From an uncultured Lachnospiraceae bacterium (GTDB taxonomy: Bacteria > Bacillota > Clostridia > Lachnospirales > Lachnospiraceae), in NCBI GenBank assembly GCA_910586005.1, contig CAJUHG010000044.1:1-24035 (forward strand): a stretch of 24,035 nucleotides of DNA, in the 5' to 3' direction. The notes beneath the pieces are model-generated. The model did not search any database, was not told the origin of the DNA, and saw only the letters and a program-made list of their open reading frames with translations. Shown in pieces: positions 7,239 to 15,340 of this stretch. The position numbers and the translations under genes are program-made. Position 1 is the first letter of the stretch. Every line of letters begins with the position of its first letter.

Positions 7239-7270
7239 AAAAATCACAGTGAGTTATCACTGTGATTTTT
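7239..7270 (+). terminator. Terminator after khpA (perfect 14-bp stem)
   Basis: AAAAATCACAGTGA (7239-7252) pairs perfectly with TCACTGTGATTTTT (7257-7270) around a GTTA loop. The flanking A and T runs make it a likely bidirectional Rho-independent terminator. It separates rpsP-khpA from rimM-trmD, so rimM needs its own start or read-through. Confidence 0.88.
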
Positions 7271-7323
7271 CTTCTATAGAAAGTAAAATATGACACAATT
7301 GTGGTTATGGGAGGGATAGTGGC

Positions 7324-7449
7324 ATGTTGAAAAGGATAAATCAAATTCTAAATATTATAATGGGAAGTTTTCTTGTTTTTCAAACAATGAAAGTTACTTT
7401 AATCAAAGAAAAACCTAAGTTTTTTCAATATTCAATTAAGAAAAAATAG
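7324..7449 (+). CDS. Possible small protein, 41 codons, between khpA and rimM
   Basis: ATG 7324 follows a good site (GGGAGGG at 7309-7315, spacing 8) and opens a 41-residue frame ending in TAG at 7447-7449. The product is very basic with a short hydrophobic stretch near its N-terminus: it begins MLKRINQILNIIMGSFLVF and ends in FQYSIKKK. The opening MLKRIN-x-IL-x-x-x-MGS resembles a family of small clostridial membrane proteins as I recall it, but the rest does not continue like that family and the length is about half. It may therefore be a decayed remnant. It lies between the khpA terminator and rimM. Function unknown; real translation is uncertain. Confidence 0.35.
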   Translation: MLKRINQILNIIMGSFLVFQTMKVTLIKEKPKFFQYSIKKK

Positions 7450-7510
7450 GAATTTAATTAGATGAAGATTTATCAAAATTTCCAAAAATATAACAATAGA
7501 GAGGAAAAAA

Positions 7511-8059
7511 ATGGAAGATTTATTTCAAGTAGGTGTGATTACTACTACACATGGAATTAAAGGAGAAGTAAAAGTATTTCCTACTACAGATAATATAGAA
7601 CGATTTAAAAAATTGAAAAAGGTCTTGTTAGACACTGGAAAAGAAACATTGGAATTGGAAATTAGTCATGTAAAATTTTATAAAAATTTAGTGATTTTAA
7701 AATTTAAGAATTTTAATAACATAAATGAAGTGGAACCCTATAAAGGAAAAAATATTTTTGTGACAAGAGAACAGGCAGTCAAATGTGAAAAAGATGAATA
7801 TTTTATTGCAGATTTAATTGGAATGGAAACAGTTACAGAAGATGGAACTATATTGGGAGAAGTTAAAGACGTACTTCAAACGGGAGCAAATGATGTGTAT
7901 GTAATTCAAGTAAGAGAAAATTCTCCTTATATTTCTAGAATATCAAATAAGAAACGGGAACTTCTGCTTCCGGCAATTAAAGAATGTATTTTAAAGGTGG
8001 ATATGGAACAAAAGAAAATTCAGGTACATTTAATGCCAGGATTATTAGAAGAAAATTAA
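7511..8059 (+). CDS. rimM: 16S rRNA processing protein RimM
   Basis: RimM binds S19 and helps maturation of the 30S head. The protein is 182 residues, within the family range. Seen: the N-terminal domain opening VGVITTTHGIKGEVKVFP, then the PRC-barrel part YFIADLIGMETVTEDGTILG followed by VKDVLQTGANDVYVI, and the closing LLLPAI and MPGLL motifs. AGAGAGGA about 7 bases before ATG 7511 is the ribosome binding site. trmD starts 11 bases after its stop, the standard rimM-trmD coupling. Confidence 0.96.
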   Translation: MEDLFQVGVITTTHGIKGEVKVFPTTDNIERFKKLKKVLLDTGKETLELEISHVKFYKNLVILKFKNFNNINEVEPYKGKNIFVTREQAVKCEKDEYFIADLIGMETVTEDGTILGEVKDVLQTGANDVYVIQVRENSPYISRISNKKRELLLPAIKECILKVDMEQKKIQVHLMPGLLEEN

Positions 8060-8070
8060 GAGGATAACCT

Positions 8071-8796
8071 ATGAAATTTTATATACTTACCTTATTTCCA
8101 GAAATGGTAATAAATGGTCTAAATACTAGTATTATTGGGCGAGCGACAGAAGCAGGAATTTTGGATATAGAAGCCATTGATATTAGAGATTATTCTGCAA
8201 ATAAGCACCATAAAGTAGATGATTATCCTTATGGAGGCGGAGCTGGAATGTTAATGCAAGCACAGCCAGTATATGATGCATGGAAATCTATTGTAAATCG
8301 AATTAATAAGAAACCTCGCTGTATTTATACAACGCCACAAGGAAATACTTTTACACAGAAATCTGCCAAAGATTTTGCAATGGAAGAAGATATTATTTTA
8401 CTTTGTGGACATTATGAAGGAATTGACGAGCGTGTATTAGAGGAAATCGTTACAGATTATATATCTATTGGAGATTATGTATTGACGGGTGGAGAATTGC
8501 CAGCAATGGTAATGGTTGATGCTATCTCTCGTATGGTGCCAGGCGTATTAGGAAATGGAGAATCTGGTTCTAGCGAATCTTTTGAAGGAAATCTTTTGGA
8601 ATATCCCCAATATTCTAGACCAGAGGAATGGAAGGGCAAAAAAGTTCCAGAAGTTCTATTATCTGGTCATCATAAAAATATTGAACAGTGGCGCAGACAG
8701 CAATCTCTTCTGGTTACAAGTAAAAGACGACCAGATTTATTGAAGCAGGCAAAGCTGACCAAACAAGAGCAAAAATGGTTGAAGGAACAGAAATAA
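8071..8796 (+). CDS. trmD: tRNA (guanine-N1)-methyltransferase TrmD
   Basis: TrmD methylates G37 of tRNAs with a G at position 36, using S-adenosylmethionine through a trefoil-knot SPOUT fold, and so keeps the reading frame. The 241 residues are normal. Seen: TTPQGNTF (87-94), the knot motifs LCGHYEGIDERV (111-122) and IGDYVLTGGELPA (133-145), and C-terminal LLEYPQYSRPEEW. The residue aligned with the catalytic Asp of the E. coli DSF motif is Glu here (ESF at about 169-171), a conservative change I believe is common in clostridial members. GAGGAT precedes ATG 8071. The gap to rplS holds a separate promoter. Confidence 0.97.
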   Translation: MKFYILTLFPEMVINGLNTSIIGRATEAGILDIEAIDIRDYSANKHHKVDDYPYGGGAGMLMQAQPVYDAWKSIVNRINKKPRCIYTTPQGNTFTQKSAKDFAMEEDIILLCGHYEGIDERVLEEIVTDYISIGDYVLTGGELPAMVMVDAISRMVPGVLGNGESGSSESFEGNLLEYPQYSRPEEWKGKKVPEVLLSGHHKNIEQWRRQQSLLVTSKRRPDLLKQAKLTKQEQKWLKEQK

Positions 8797-8861
8797 TACA
8801 AAAGAAAGAAACTAGTATTGAGTTATTAAAGTCTTAGTAGGAAAAGCAGTATAGAAAAAAC

Positions 8862-8890
8862 TTGCATTTCTGGGGAAATTATGATAAAAT
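8862..8890 (+). promoter_or_regulatory. rplS promoter (extended -10)
   Basis: TTGCAT at 8862-8867 and TAAAAT at 8885-8890 are spaced by 17 bases. TG immediately before the -10 box (TGATAAAAT) gives an extended -10. The transcript would start near 8897, about 74 bases before the rplS start codon, leaving a leader able to fold. No strong terminator was seen between trmD and this point, so rplS may also be read from upstream. Confidence 0.65.
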
Positions 8891-8895
8891 ACCAT

Positions 8896-8960
8896 TCTGT
8901 GAGACAAGAAAATGATGGTCCTCTGTTACGAAGAGTATTAAGAACATCTAATTAAATAGG
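8896..8960 (+). promoter_or_regulatory. Candidate L19 (rplS) mRNA leader
   Basis: The short leader contains nested pairing: GATG with CATC outside and CCTCT with AGAG inside, in the stretch GATGGTCCTCTGTTACGAAG and the following bases up to AACATC, followed by the AGGAGG of rplS. Firmicutes are known to carry an L19 leader element upstream of rplS. Position and size fit, but I cannot verify the consensus by eye. Confidence 0.35.
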
Positions 8961-8970
8961 AGGTCACAAA

Positions 8971-9324
8971 ATGAATGCAACAGAAATTATTAAGAGTATT
9001 GAACAAGAGCAATTAAAGTCAGATATTGCTGAATTTCGTGTAGGAGATACCATTAAAGTGTATGGTAAAATCAAAGAAGGAAATCGTGAAAGAATCCAGG
9101 TCTTTGAGGGAATTGTATTAAAAAGACAAGGTGGAAGCAATAGAGAAACTTTTACAGTAAGAAAATTCTCAAATGGTGTTGGAGTAGAAAAAACATGGCC
9201 TTTACATTCTCCAAATGTTGAGAAGATTGAAGTAGTTCGTCGTGGTAAAGTAAGACGTGCAAAATTAAATTATTTGAGAGACCGCGTAGGTAAGAGAGCA
9301 AAAGTAAAAGAATTGGTAAAATAA
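8971..9324 (+). CDS. rplS: 50S ribosomal protein L19
   Basis: A 117-residue protein at the 30S-50S interface. The sequence shows the L19 hallmarks FRVGDTIKVYGKIKEGNRER, QVFEGIVLKRQGG, GVGVEKTWPLHSPNVEKIEV and the basic tail RRAKLNYLRDRVGKRAKVKE. AGGAGG lies 7 bases before ATG 8971. It has its own extended -10 promoter and is followed by a clear terminator, so it can be expressed alone. Confidence 0.97.
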   Translation: MNATEIIKSIEQEQLKSDIAEFRVGDTIKVYGKIKEGNRERIQVFEGIVLKRQGGSNRETFTVRKFSNGVGVEKTWPLHSPNVEKIEVVRRGKVRRAKLNYLRDRVGKRAKVKELVK

Positions 9325-9342
9325 TTTAGGTAAATGGAAGGG

Positions 9343-9375
9343 AAGGGACAAATACAATGGTATTGTCCCTTTTTT
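9343..9375 (+). terminator. Terminator after rplS
   Basis: AAGGGACAAATAC (9343-9355) pairs with GTATTGTCCCTT (9360-9371), with one bulged A and a 4-base loop, followed by TTTT. A canonical strong Rho-independent terminator ending the trmD/rplS transcript. The remaining stretch to the next gene (to 9616) holds a further stem, CTAG-GACATT with AATGTCTAG (about 9441-9467), but no gene and no convincing promoter. Confidence 0.88.
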
Positions 9376-9616
9376 CATTCTATAGGAAATACATTGTCAA
9401 GCTAAAGCGTAAAAGTATCTTTCCTCTATGTTGGTTGGAGCTAGATGGACATTTACTGAATGTCTAGTGTTCATCAAGATTGAAAAGAAGGGAAGTTGCA
9501 GTGAGAATAGTTTAAGAGCATGATGTTACTAAAGTGATTGTATTTGGTATCTCAAGTTGTTTAAGCCCTTGATAAATGATGGGATAAGAGAAATTAATAT
9601 TGGAGAATGTTATTTT

Positions 9617-10198
9617 ATGAAAAGAACATCAGGTTTGAATTTTAATCGAAGAAAGAAAAAAATAAATACCAGATTATTAAAAGAAATTGCCATTTGGACA
9701 GGCGAAATTTTACTTACCATATTGATTGCGATACTCTTTGTGCTTTTTATTGGGTTCCGTGTTTCTGTAGTAGGACCTTCTATGTCTCCTACTTTAGAAA
9801 ATGGAGAAAAAATATTAGTCAATCGTTTTGTATATAAATTATTTAATCCAAAACCAAATGATTTGATTGTGTTTTTGCCAAATGGAAATGAAAAATCTCA
9901 TTATTATATTAAACGTGTGATTGCCGTGCCTGGAGATACAGTGCAAATCAAGGATGGTGTTATTTATGTAAATGGAGAACCTTTTGAAGAAAAAGTGGCA
10001 GTATCAGCAATTGAAAATGCGCTTTTGGCAGAAGAAGAACTTGTGATAGGAGAAGAAGAATATTTTGTAATGGGAGATAATCGTAACAATAGTGAAGATA
10101 GTAGGTATGCTAGTATTGGAAATGTGCAAAAAGAATATATTGTTGGAAAGGCATGGTGTATTATTTCCCCTTGGAATAAGTTTGGATTATTAAAATAA
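9617..10198 (+). CDS. lepB: Signal peptidase I (first copy)
   Basis: A membrane serine protease that removes signal peptides from exported proteins outside the membrane. I take ATG 9617 (GGAGA at 9602-9606), giving 193 residues; an in-frame start at 9557 would add 20 residues and lacks a site. Seen: a basic N-terminus, one membrane segment (about 25-47), catalytic Ser55 in GPSMSPTL, catalytic Lys99 in YYIKRVIAVPGD, and the conserved GDNRNNSEDSR (153-163). A second, different signal peptidase lies 1.1 kb downstream. It stands between the rplS terminator and rbgA. Confidence 0.95.
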   Translation: MKRTSGLNFNRRKKKINTRLLKEIAIWTGEILLTILIAILFVLFIGFRVSVVGPSMSPTLENGEKILVNRFVYKLFNPKPNDLIVFLPNGNEKSHYYIKRVIAVPGDTVQIKDGVIYVNGEPFEEKVAVSAIENALLAEEELVIGEEEYFVMGDNRNNSEDSRYASIGNVQKEYIVGKAWCIISPWNKFGLLK

Positions 10199-10269
10199 TT
10201 AATGATTTATCACTTGGAAAGGCTTATATTAACTTTCTAATATTATAACTATGTAATTGTCTTATCATA

Positions 10270-10318
10270 GATACCCTCTGGGACATCCCATCTTACCATT
10301 CGACGCGTCACAAGGGAT
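10270..10318 (-). repeat. Palindromic repeat, inverted copy
   Basis: Read on the minus strand this starts ATCCCTTGTGACGCGTCGAA, continues with TGGTAAGATGGGATG and ends TCCCAGAGGGTAT. That matches the copies at 4527-4667 and 17100-17148 except for scattered changes, several in the hairpin arms. It lies alone in the lepB-rbgA gap (10199-10414), which otherwise shows only AT-rich sequence and the rbgA ribosome binding site. Confidence 0.75.
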
Positions 10319-10414
10319 GGGAATGAGATTTCAAAAAGGAAAAGAACAATAAAAAGAGAATACTTTATACAAAGATGATAAGTACTCTAAAACAGGAAAG
10401 GAGAAATAATTATA

Positions 10415-11260
10415 ATGCATTTTCAATGGTATCCTGGGCATATGACAAAGGCCAAGCGTCAGATGCAAGAAGATATAAAATTAATTGATTTAATCATTGA
10501 ATTGGTAGATGCTAGAATCCCTCTAAGTAGTCGTAATCCTGATATTGATGAATTAGGGAGACAAAAGGCAAGATTGATATTGATGAATAAGGCAGATCTT
10601 GCTAGTGAAGAACAAAGTAAAAAGTGGTCAGATTATTTTCAAAAGCAAGGTTATTTTGTAGTAAAATTAGATGCTAGAGCAAAAACTGGAATGAAAGCAA
10701 TCAGTGCTGTCATTTTAGAAGCATGTAAAGAGAAAATAGAACGTGACAAAAAAAGAGGAATAAAAAATCGACCAGTGCGTGCTATGGTTGTAGGAATTCC
10801 TAATGTGGGAAAATCGACCTTTATTAACACATATGCTGGAAAAGCATGTACAAAAACGGGAAATAAGCCTGGAGTAACCAAGGGAAAACAGTGGATTCGG
10901 TTAAATAAAAATGTAGAACTTTTGGATACGCCAGGAATTTTGTGGCCTAAGTTTGAGGACCAGCGAGTAGGTTTGTATCTTGCATTAATTGGTTCTATCA
11001 AAGATGAAATTCTCAATATTGATGAGCTTTCCTTAGAGTTAATTCAAATTTTAAAAGAAAATTATACAGGAATTTTAAAAAAACGGTATGAAGTTACAGA
11101 AGAACAGACACCAGCAAATATTTTAGAACAGATTGCCCAAAATCGTAACTGTGTGAAAAAGGGAAATGAGTTAGACTATAGCAAAGCTGCTGCACTTGTA
11201 ATTGATGAATTTCGCAGTGGACGTTTAGGGAAAATAACCCTTGAATTTCCAGAAAAGTAG
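10415..11260 (+). CDS. rbgA: Ribosome biogenesis GTPase RbgA (YlqF)
   Basis: RbgA is a circularly permuted GTPase needed for late assembly of the 50S subunit (incorporation of L16 and others). The permutation is visible: G4 motif NKAD (58-61) comes before the P-loop GIPNVGKSTF (127-136) and the DTPG of G3 (171-174). The start MHFQWYPGHMTKAKRQM is the family signature. The length of 281 is normal, with a C-terminal helical domain after about residue 200. ATG 10415 is preceded by AGGAAAGGAGA. In Bacillus the gene lies between rplS and rnhB, as here, but here it is bracketed by two signal peptidase genes. Confidence 0.96.
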   Translation: MHFQWYPGHMTKAKRQMQEDIKLIDLIIELVDARIPLSSRNPDIDELGRQKARLILMNKADLASEEQSKKWSDYFQKQGYFVVKLDARAKTGMKAISAVILEACKEKIERDKKRGIKNRPVRAMVVGIPNVGKSTFINTYAGKACTKTGNKPGVTKGKQWIRLNKNVELLDTPGILWPKFEDQRVGLYLALIGSIKDEILNIDELSLELIQILKENYTGILKKRYEVTEEQTPANILEQIAQNRNCVKKGNELDYSKAAALVIDEFRSGRLGKITLEFPEK

Positions 11261-11315
11261 CGATAAAATAGAGTAAGAAAAATGAAAGGGAAATGATAAT
11301 AGAAAAGAGAATTGT

Positions 11316-11930
11316 ATGAGTATGGATAAGAATGCAGAGGATAGGAATCTAGATGACAAACAAAATTCCAAAAGGAATGCTTCAGAAGGCAGAAAAAATA
11401 TGGTGAAAGAAACCATTAGTTTTATTCTTTATATTGCACTCGTTTTTTTGATTACTTATTTAGTAATACATTATGTGGGACAGCGTACACAAGTAAGTGG
11501 AACTTCTATGGAATATACTTTAAGTGATGGAGATAATCTAATTGTAGATAAAATTAGCTACCGATTTAAAAAGCCAGAACGTTTTGATATTATTGTATTT
11601 CCCTATCAATATGAAGAAAACACTTATTATATTAAAAGAATTATTGGATTGCCAGGAGAGACGGTGCAAATTGATGAAGATGGAAATATTTACATTGATG
11701 GTGAAGTATTAGAAGAATCCTATGGAAGAGAAGTGATACAAGACCCAGGGCAGGCAATAGAACCTATAAAGCTGGGGGAAGATGATTATTTTGTATTAGG
11801 TGATAACCGAAATGCAAGTGCTGATAGCCGAGAGCCTAGTGTTGGTGTTATTCATGGAAAAGATATTATAGGAAGAGCTTGGCTAAGGATATTTCCTTTT
11901 GATAAAATGGGATTTATTAAACATCAATAA
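11316..11930 (+). CDS. lepB: Signal peptidase I (second copy)
   Basis: A second membrane signal peptidase, 204 residues. It begins with a long, charged, cytoplasmic N-terminal segment (1-31, rich in Lys, Asp and Asn), then a single membrane anchor (about 33-54). Catalytic Ser64 lies in SGTSMEYTL, where the usual GPSMxPTL proline positions are replaced by T and Y; catalytic Lys107 lies in YYIKRIIGLPGE; GDNRNASADSR is at 162-172. ATG 11316 is used, with AGAAAAGAGA upstream; ATG 11322 is possible. The two copies differ clearly in sequence, so this is an old duplication, perhaps with different substrates. Confidence 0.94.
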   Translation: MSMDKNAEDRNLDDKQNSKRNASEGRKNMVKETISFILYIALVFLITYLVIHYVGQRTQVSGTSMEYTLSDGDNLIVDKISYRFKKPERFDIIVFPYQYEENTYYIKRIIGLPGETVQIDEDGNIYIDGEVLEESYGREVIQDPGQAIEPIKLGEDDYFVLGDNRNASADSREPSVGVIHGKDIIGRAWLRIFPFDKMGFIKHQ

Positions 11931-11940
11931 TATATTTAAG

Positions 11941-11976
11941 AAAGCCAGATTGCTTATACACATCTGGTTTTCTATG
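11941..11976 (+). terminator. Terminator after the second signal peptidase
   Basis: AAAGCCAGAT (11941-11950) pairs with ATCTGGTTTT (11962-11971), one wobble pair, with an 11-base loop and a T-rich continuation. It ends the rbgA-lepB transcript before rnhB, whose start is about 65 bases further on. Confidence 0.75.
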
Positions 11977-12035
11977 TTTTCACAGTAATTAATAATTTTG
12001 TAATTGTTTGGCATCAATGGAAAAAGGAGAAAATC

Positions 12036-12827
12036 GTGAAGGAACTTGAAAAAATTAGTAAGATAAAATCTGAATTACAGGCAGCAGAGGAATCCATGCT
12101 GCCTGATTTTATTTCAAAGTATGAAACAGATGAGCGGATAGGCGTAAAGAAGTTAGTAGAACAAGCAAAGAAGCAAAAAGAAGAACTAGCAAACGAAAGA
12201 AAACGAATTGAAGCCTTAAAAATTTATGAAAAAAAGTATGAACATCTAGGATATGTATGTGGTATTGATGAGGTGGGAAGAGGACCATTGGCAGGTCCAG
12301 TTGTAGCTGGAGCTGTTATTTTACCAAAAGATTGTCATATTTTATATATCAATGATTCTAAAAAGCTAAGCGAAAAAAAACGGGAACAATTATATGAAAT
12401 CATTCTAAAGCAGGCAATAGCAACAGGTATAGGAATTGTAAGTCCAAAAAGAATTGATGAAATTAATATTTTACAAGCTACCTATGAGGCGATGCGTCAG
12501 GCTATTCAAAATTTATCTGTAGTGCCCGATATATTATTAAATGATGCGGTAACTATTCCTAATGTGAATATTTTACAAATTCCTATTATCAAAGGAGATG
12601 CAAAGAGTATTTCTATTGGTGCAGCCAGTATCATTGCAAAAGTAACCAGAGATAAGATGATGGTGGAGTATGATAAAAGTATGCCAGAATATGGTTTTGC
12701 CAAAAATAAAGGATATGGTTCAGCAGAACATATAGAAGCAATTCGTACTTATGGAGCATCTAAAATACACCGTCAGACTTTTATCTCAAAATTTAACAAT
12801 TCCATACAAGAAAAAGAAGAGCAGTGA
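12036..12827 (+). CDS. rnhB: Ribonuclease HII
   Basis: RNase HII cuts RNA in RNA-DNA hybrids and starts removal of single ribonucleotides from DNA. The start is GTG 12036 with AAAAAGGAGA a few bases upstream. The product is 263 residues: an N-terminal helical, Lys/Glu-rich extension (1-70), as in Firmicutes enzymes, then the catalytic domain. Active-site residues visible are Asp78 and Glu79 (GIDEVGRGPLAGPVV), Asp170 (LLNDA) and Asp206 (IIAKVTRD). The C-terminal motif YGFAKNKGYGSAEH is also present. Confidence 0.96.
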   Translation: MKELEKISKIKSELQAAEESMLPDFISKYETDERIGVKKLVEQAKKQKEELANERKRIEALKIYEKKYEHLGYVCGIDEVGRGPLAGPVVAGAVILPKDCHILYINDSKKLSEKKREQLYEIILKQAIATGIGIVSPKRIDEINILQATYEAMRQAIQNLSVVPDILLNDAVTIPNVNILQIPIIKGDAKSISIGAASIIAKVTRDKMMVEYDKSMPEYGFAKNKGYGSAEHIEAIRTYGASKIHRQTFISKFNNSIQEKEEQ

Positions 12828-12901
12828 TGGAAATATTGTTCCTAGAGAACATCTATTAACATCAGGCAAATAAGATATTAAATTAAAAAAGAAAGGCAGT
12901 G

Positions 12902-14833
12902 ATGAAAATGTCATTGTTAGAAGGCATTCATCAGTATCAGACGAATACTGCATCAAATACACAGAATTTAGAAAGTGTAAAAGAAACTGCAGCTATACGT
13001 CCAACTGCTCAAGCGCAAGAGTTACTTCCTGGTAAGGTTTTTGAAGGAATGGTAACAGAAATGAAAAATGGGCAAGTGACGCTTGGATTAAGTGATGGAA
13101 GAACCATTTCTGCAAGAATGGAAACAGGTGTAGCTTTAGAAAAAGGGCAGCCAATGTTATTTCAAGTTAAATCAAATACGGGGGACCAGATTGCGATTCG
13201 ACCAGTAACGTTAGAAAGTGCTCAGAATCCAACTTTGTTAAAAGCACTAGAGGCGGCAGGCTTAAAAGTAAATCCCCGCAATTTGTCTATGGTGAATCAG
13301 ATGATGATGGAACAACTCCCCATTGATAAAAGCAGTCTTATGCAGATGGCTCGGGCTGTCATGAATTTTCCACAGGCAGAAATGCAGACATTAGTACAAA
13401 TGCAAAAACTAGGAATTAGGATTACAGAGGAATCTCTAAATCAATTCCAGAATTATAAAAATGGGCAACAGGCTATTTTACCTGAAATGCAAAATCTTAT
13501 GGAGGGAATTACCAATCTCCCAGAACAATTGTTTGGAAAAGAAGGAATTGGGCAAAATAATGGTTTTTTAGAGAATTTTACATTGTCCAAAGGACAAGAA
13601 CTGGGAAATTTACAAGCTGGACAGGATGCGAAAGTAGGACAATTGTTAGAAGTTCAGCAACAGATTTTAGATATTTTATTAGAAGATAGCTCTCAAATTA
13701 CATCTCAGGAACAAGTTGAAGGACAACAAAATTCTACCAGTTTCAATCAAACAATCCAAAATCAGACTGCAGAAAATATAGTTAATACTGAACATGCAAA
13801 AGATATTATGTTTCCGCAAGACAGTGTGACAGGTACAATAGAAGGTGGAAAGGAACAATTTTTAGAAATTATCAATAATAATGAAAAGAATAGTTTGATA
13901 GAGCAAGATTTGACCAGTAAAAGTGGAGAAGTAGCAGCAGGAAAAGAAGGGGTACAACCAGAGGTTATAGAAAATTTGGAAAAGGAAGCTGTTCAAGACA
14001 CACAAAATCCCATTGATAAGATATTGACTAGAGAACAACAGGGAAATTTAACGAACTTATTGAGAGAATTTTCTGGTGCAATCAATGAAAAATTACTTCC
14101 AGAAGGAAGATTAAATACCAATCTTTCAGCAGGAGAATTATTGCAGCAGATTATGGGAGCAGTAGAAAATAGTGAACATGTAGATAGTTCTGTATTAAAA
14201 AAATTGTTCTCTTCTGATGAATATAAAGGATTAATGAAACAGGCAATGACAGAACAATGGATGTTGACTCCAGAAAAATTAAAAGAAGAGGGGGCAGTGA
14301 AAGAATTATATCAACGTTTGACAAGACAAATGACAGAGTTGCAACAAGTGCTTTCCCAGACTGGAAAAGAAGGTTCTGCATTAGCTAAAACGGCACAATC
14401 TGTTCAAAGTAATTTGGATTTTATGAATCAACTTAATCAAGTTTATACTTATGTACAACTTCCGTTGAAGTTGCGTCAGCAAAATGCACATAGTGATTTG
14501 TATGTATATACAAATAAGAAAAATTTGCGAGAAAAAGAGGGGAATCTTTCTGCCTTATTACATTTGGATATGGAGTATCTTGGCTCTACAGATATTTATG
14601 TAAAAATGCAGGGAGCATCTGTACAAACAGATTTTTATATGACAGATATATTGTCTTGTCAGTTAATTGCAAATTTTGCAAAAGAATTAGTAGAACGGTT
14701 AGAACAAAAAGGTTATAACTGTGAAATAAAGGTAGAGAATCGTCAGAAGCAGCAAGATGTTGTACAAGAATTTTTGGAACAAGAGAGCTCAACTGGAAAA
14801 TTACACAGATATTCTTTTGATGTAAAAGCATAA
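12902..14833 (+). CDS. FliK-like protein (YlqG-type), flagellar hook-length control C-terminal domain
   Basis: A 643-residue, glutamine- and glutamate-rich protein. The N-terminal part (about 40-105) looks like a small beta domain with GKVFEGMVTEMKNGQVTLGL. A long low-complexity middle (about 200-400) follows, and the C-terminal segment (about 510-620; VQLPLKLRQQNAHSDLYVYT, then DMEYLGSTDIYVKMQG) resembles the FliK hook-length control domain. Position after rnhB and before an FlhB-C-like gene matches Bacillus ylqG-ylqH. FliK stops flagellar hook export by acting on FlhB, but no other flagellar gene is here and the role of the YlqG group is unknown. Start: ATG 12902 has GAAAGG 5 bases upstream; GTG 12899 and ATG 12908 are alternatives. 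Confidence 0.75.
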   Translation: MKMSLLEGIHQYQTNTASNTQNLESVKETAAIRPTAQAQELLPGKVFEGMVTEMKNGQVTLGLSDGRTISARMETGVALEKGQPMLFQVKSNTGDQIAIRPVTLESAQNPTLLKALEAAGLKVNPRNLSMVNQMMMEQLPIDKSSLMQMARAVMNFPQAEMQTLVQMQKLGIRITEESLNQFQNYKNGQQAILPEMQNLMEGITNLPEQLFGKEGIGQNNGFLENFTLSKGQELGNLQAGQDAKVGQLLEVQQQILDILLEDSSQITSQEQVEGQQNSTSFNQTIQNQTAENIVNTEHAKDIMFPQDSVTGTIEGGKEQFLEIINNNEKNSLIEQDLTSKSGEVAAGKEGVQPEVIENLEKEAVQDTQNPIDKILTREQQGNLTNLLREFSGAINEKLLPEGRLNTNLSAGELLQQIMGAVENSEHVDSSVLKKLFSSDEYKGLMKQAMTEQWMLTPEKLKEEGAVKELYQRLTRQMTELQQVLSQTGKEGSALAKTAQSVQSNLDFMNQLNQVYTYVQLPLKLRQQNAHSDLYVYTNKKNLREKEGNLSALLHLDMEYLGSTDIYVKMQGASVQTDFYMTDILSCQLIANFAKELVERLEQKGYNCEIKVENRQKQQDVVQEFLEQESSTGKLHRYSFDVKA

Positions 14834-14937
14834 TTAAGTATTAAACTCCTACACAGATAATTTTATTATTAATCACTATTTTGGGAGTTTTATGGAGTAA
14901 AAAGATAAAAATAATAGAAAGGAGAAAATTACTTCTT

Positions 14938-15267
14938 ATGGACCAAGCAAGATATAAGAATACAAATGAATTAGTAACTATGGAAGCAGGATTTGGTGAG
15001 AGACAAAAGACCGCTGTAGCCATAGCTTATAATCCAGGAGAGGCAGCACCTAAAATTATTGCTACTGGGAAGGGTCATGTAGCAGAGCGAATTATTGAGA
15101 AAGCAAAAGAAGATAATATACCTTTCTATCGGGATGATAAATTGGCAAAAACCCTTTCTAAATTAGAAATAGGAGATATGATACCACCCGAATTATATGA
15201 GGTGGTAGCAGAGATTTTAGTATTTGTAGATGATATGGAGCGGATGCGTGAAAAAATACATGGTTAA
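14938..15267 (+). CDS. FlhB C-terminal-like protein (YlqH family)
   Basis: A 109-residue free-standing version of the cytoplasmic domain of FlhB/YscU, the substrate-specificity switch of type III secretion. Seen: AVAIAYNPGEAAPKIIATGK, GHVAERIIEKAKE, and the conserved IPPELYEVVAEILVFV (82-97). The NPTH autocleavage motif of true FlhB is absent; the aligned residues are ERQK (21-24). There are no membrane segments. A site AAGGAG lies rather far upstream (14 bases) of ATG 14938, but no better start exists. It follows the FliK-like gene by about 105 bases. Known homologs in Bacillus have no assigned function. Confidence 0.85.
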   Translation: MDQARYKNTNELVTMEAGFGERQKTAVAIAYNPGEAAPKIIATGKGHVAERIIEKAKEDNIPFYRDDKLAKTLSKLEIGDMIPPELYEVVAEILVFVDDMERMREKIHG

Positions 15268-15340
15268 AAATAAAAACATATAACACTGTTTTAAGAACAT
15301 CAACATTTTGATAGAACAGAAAAAGAATAGGGAAATAGAA

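Noticed and set aside
14846..14892. AAACTCC/GGAGTTT stem after the FliK-like gene as terminator
   Set aside because: The loop is about 33 bases, and the stem is short; a weak case.
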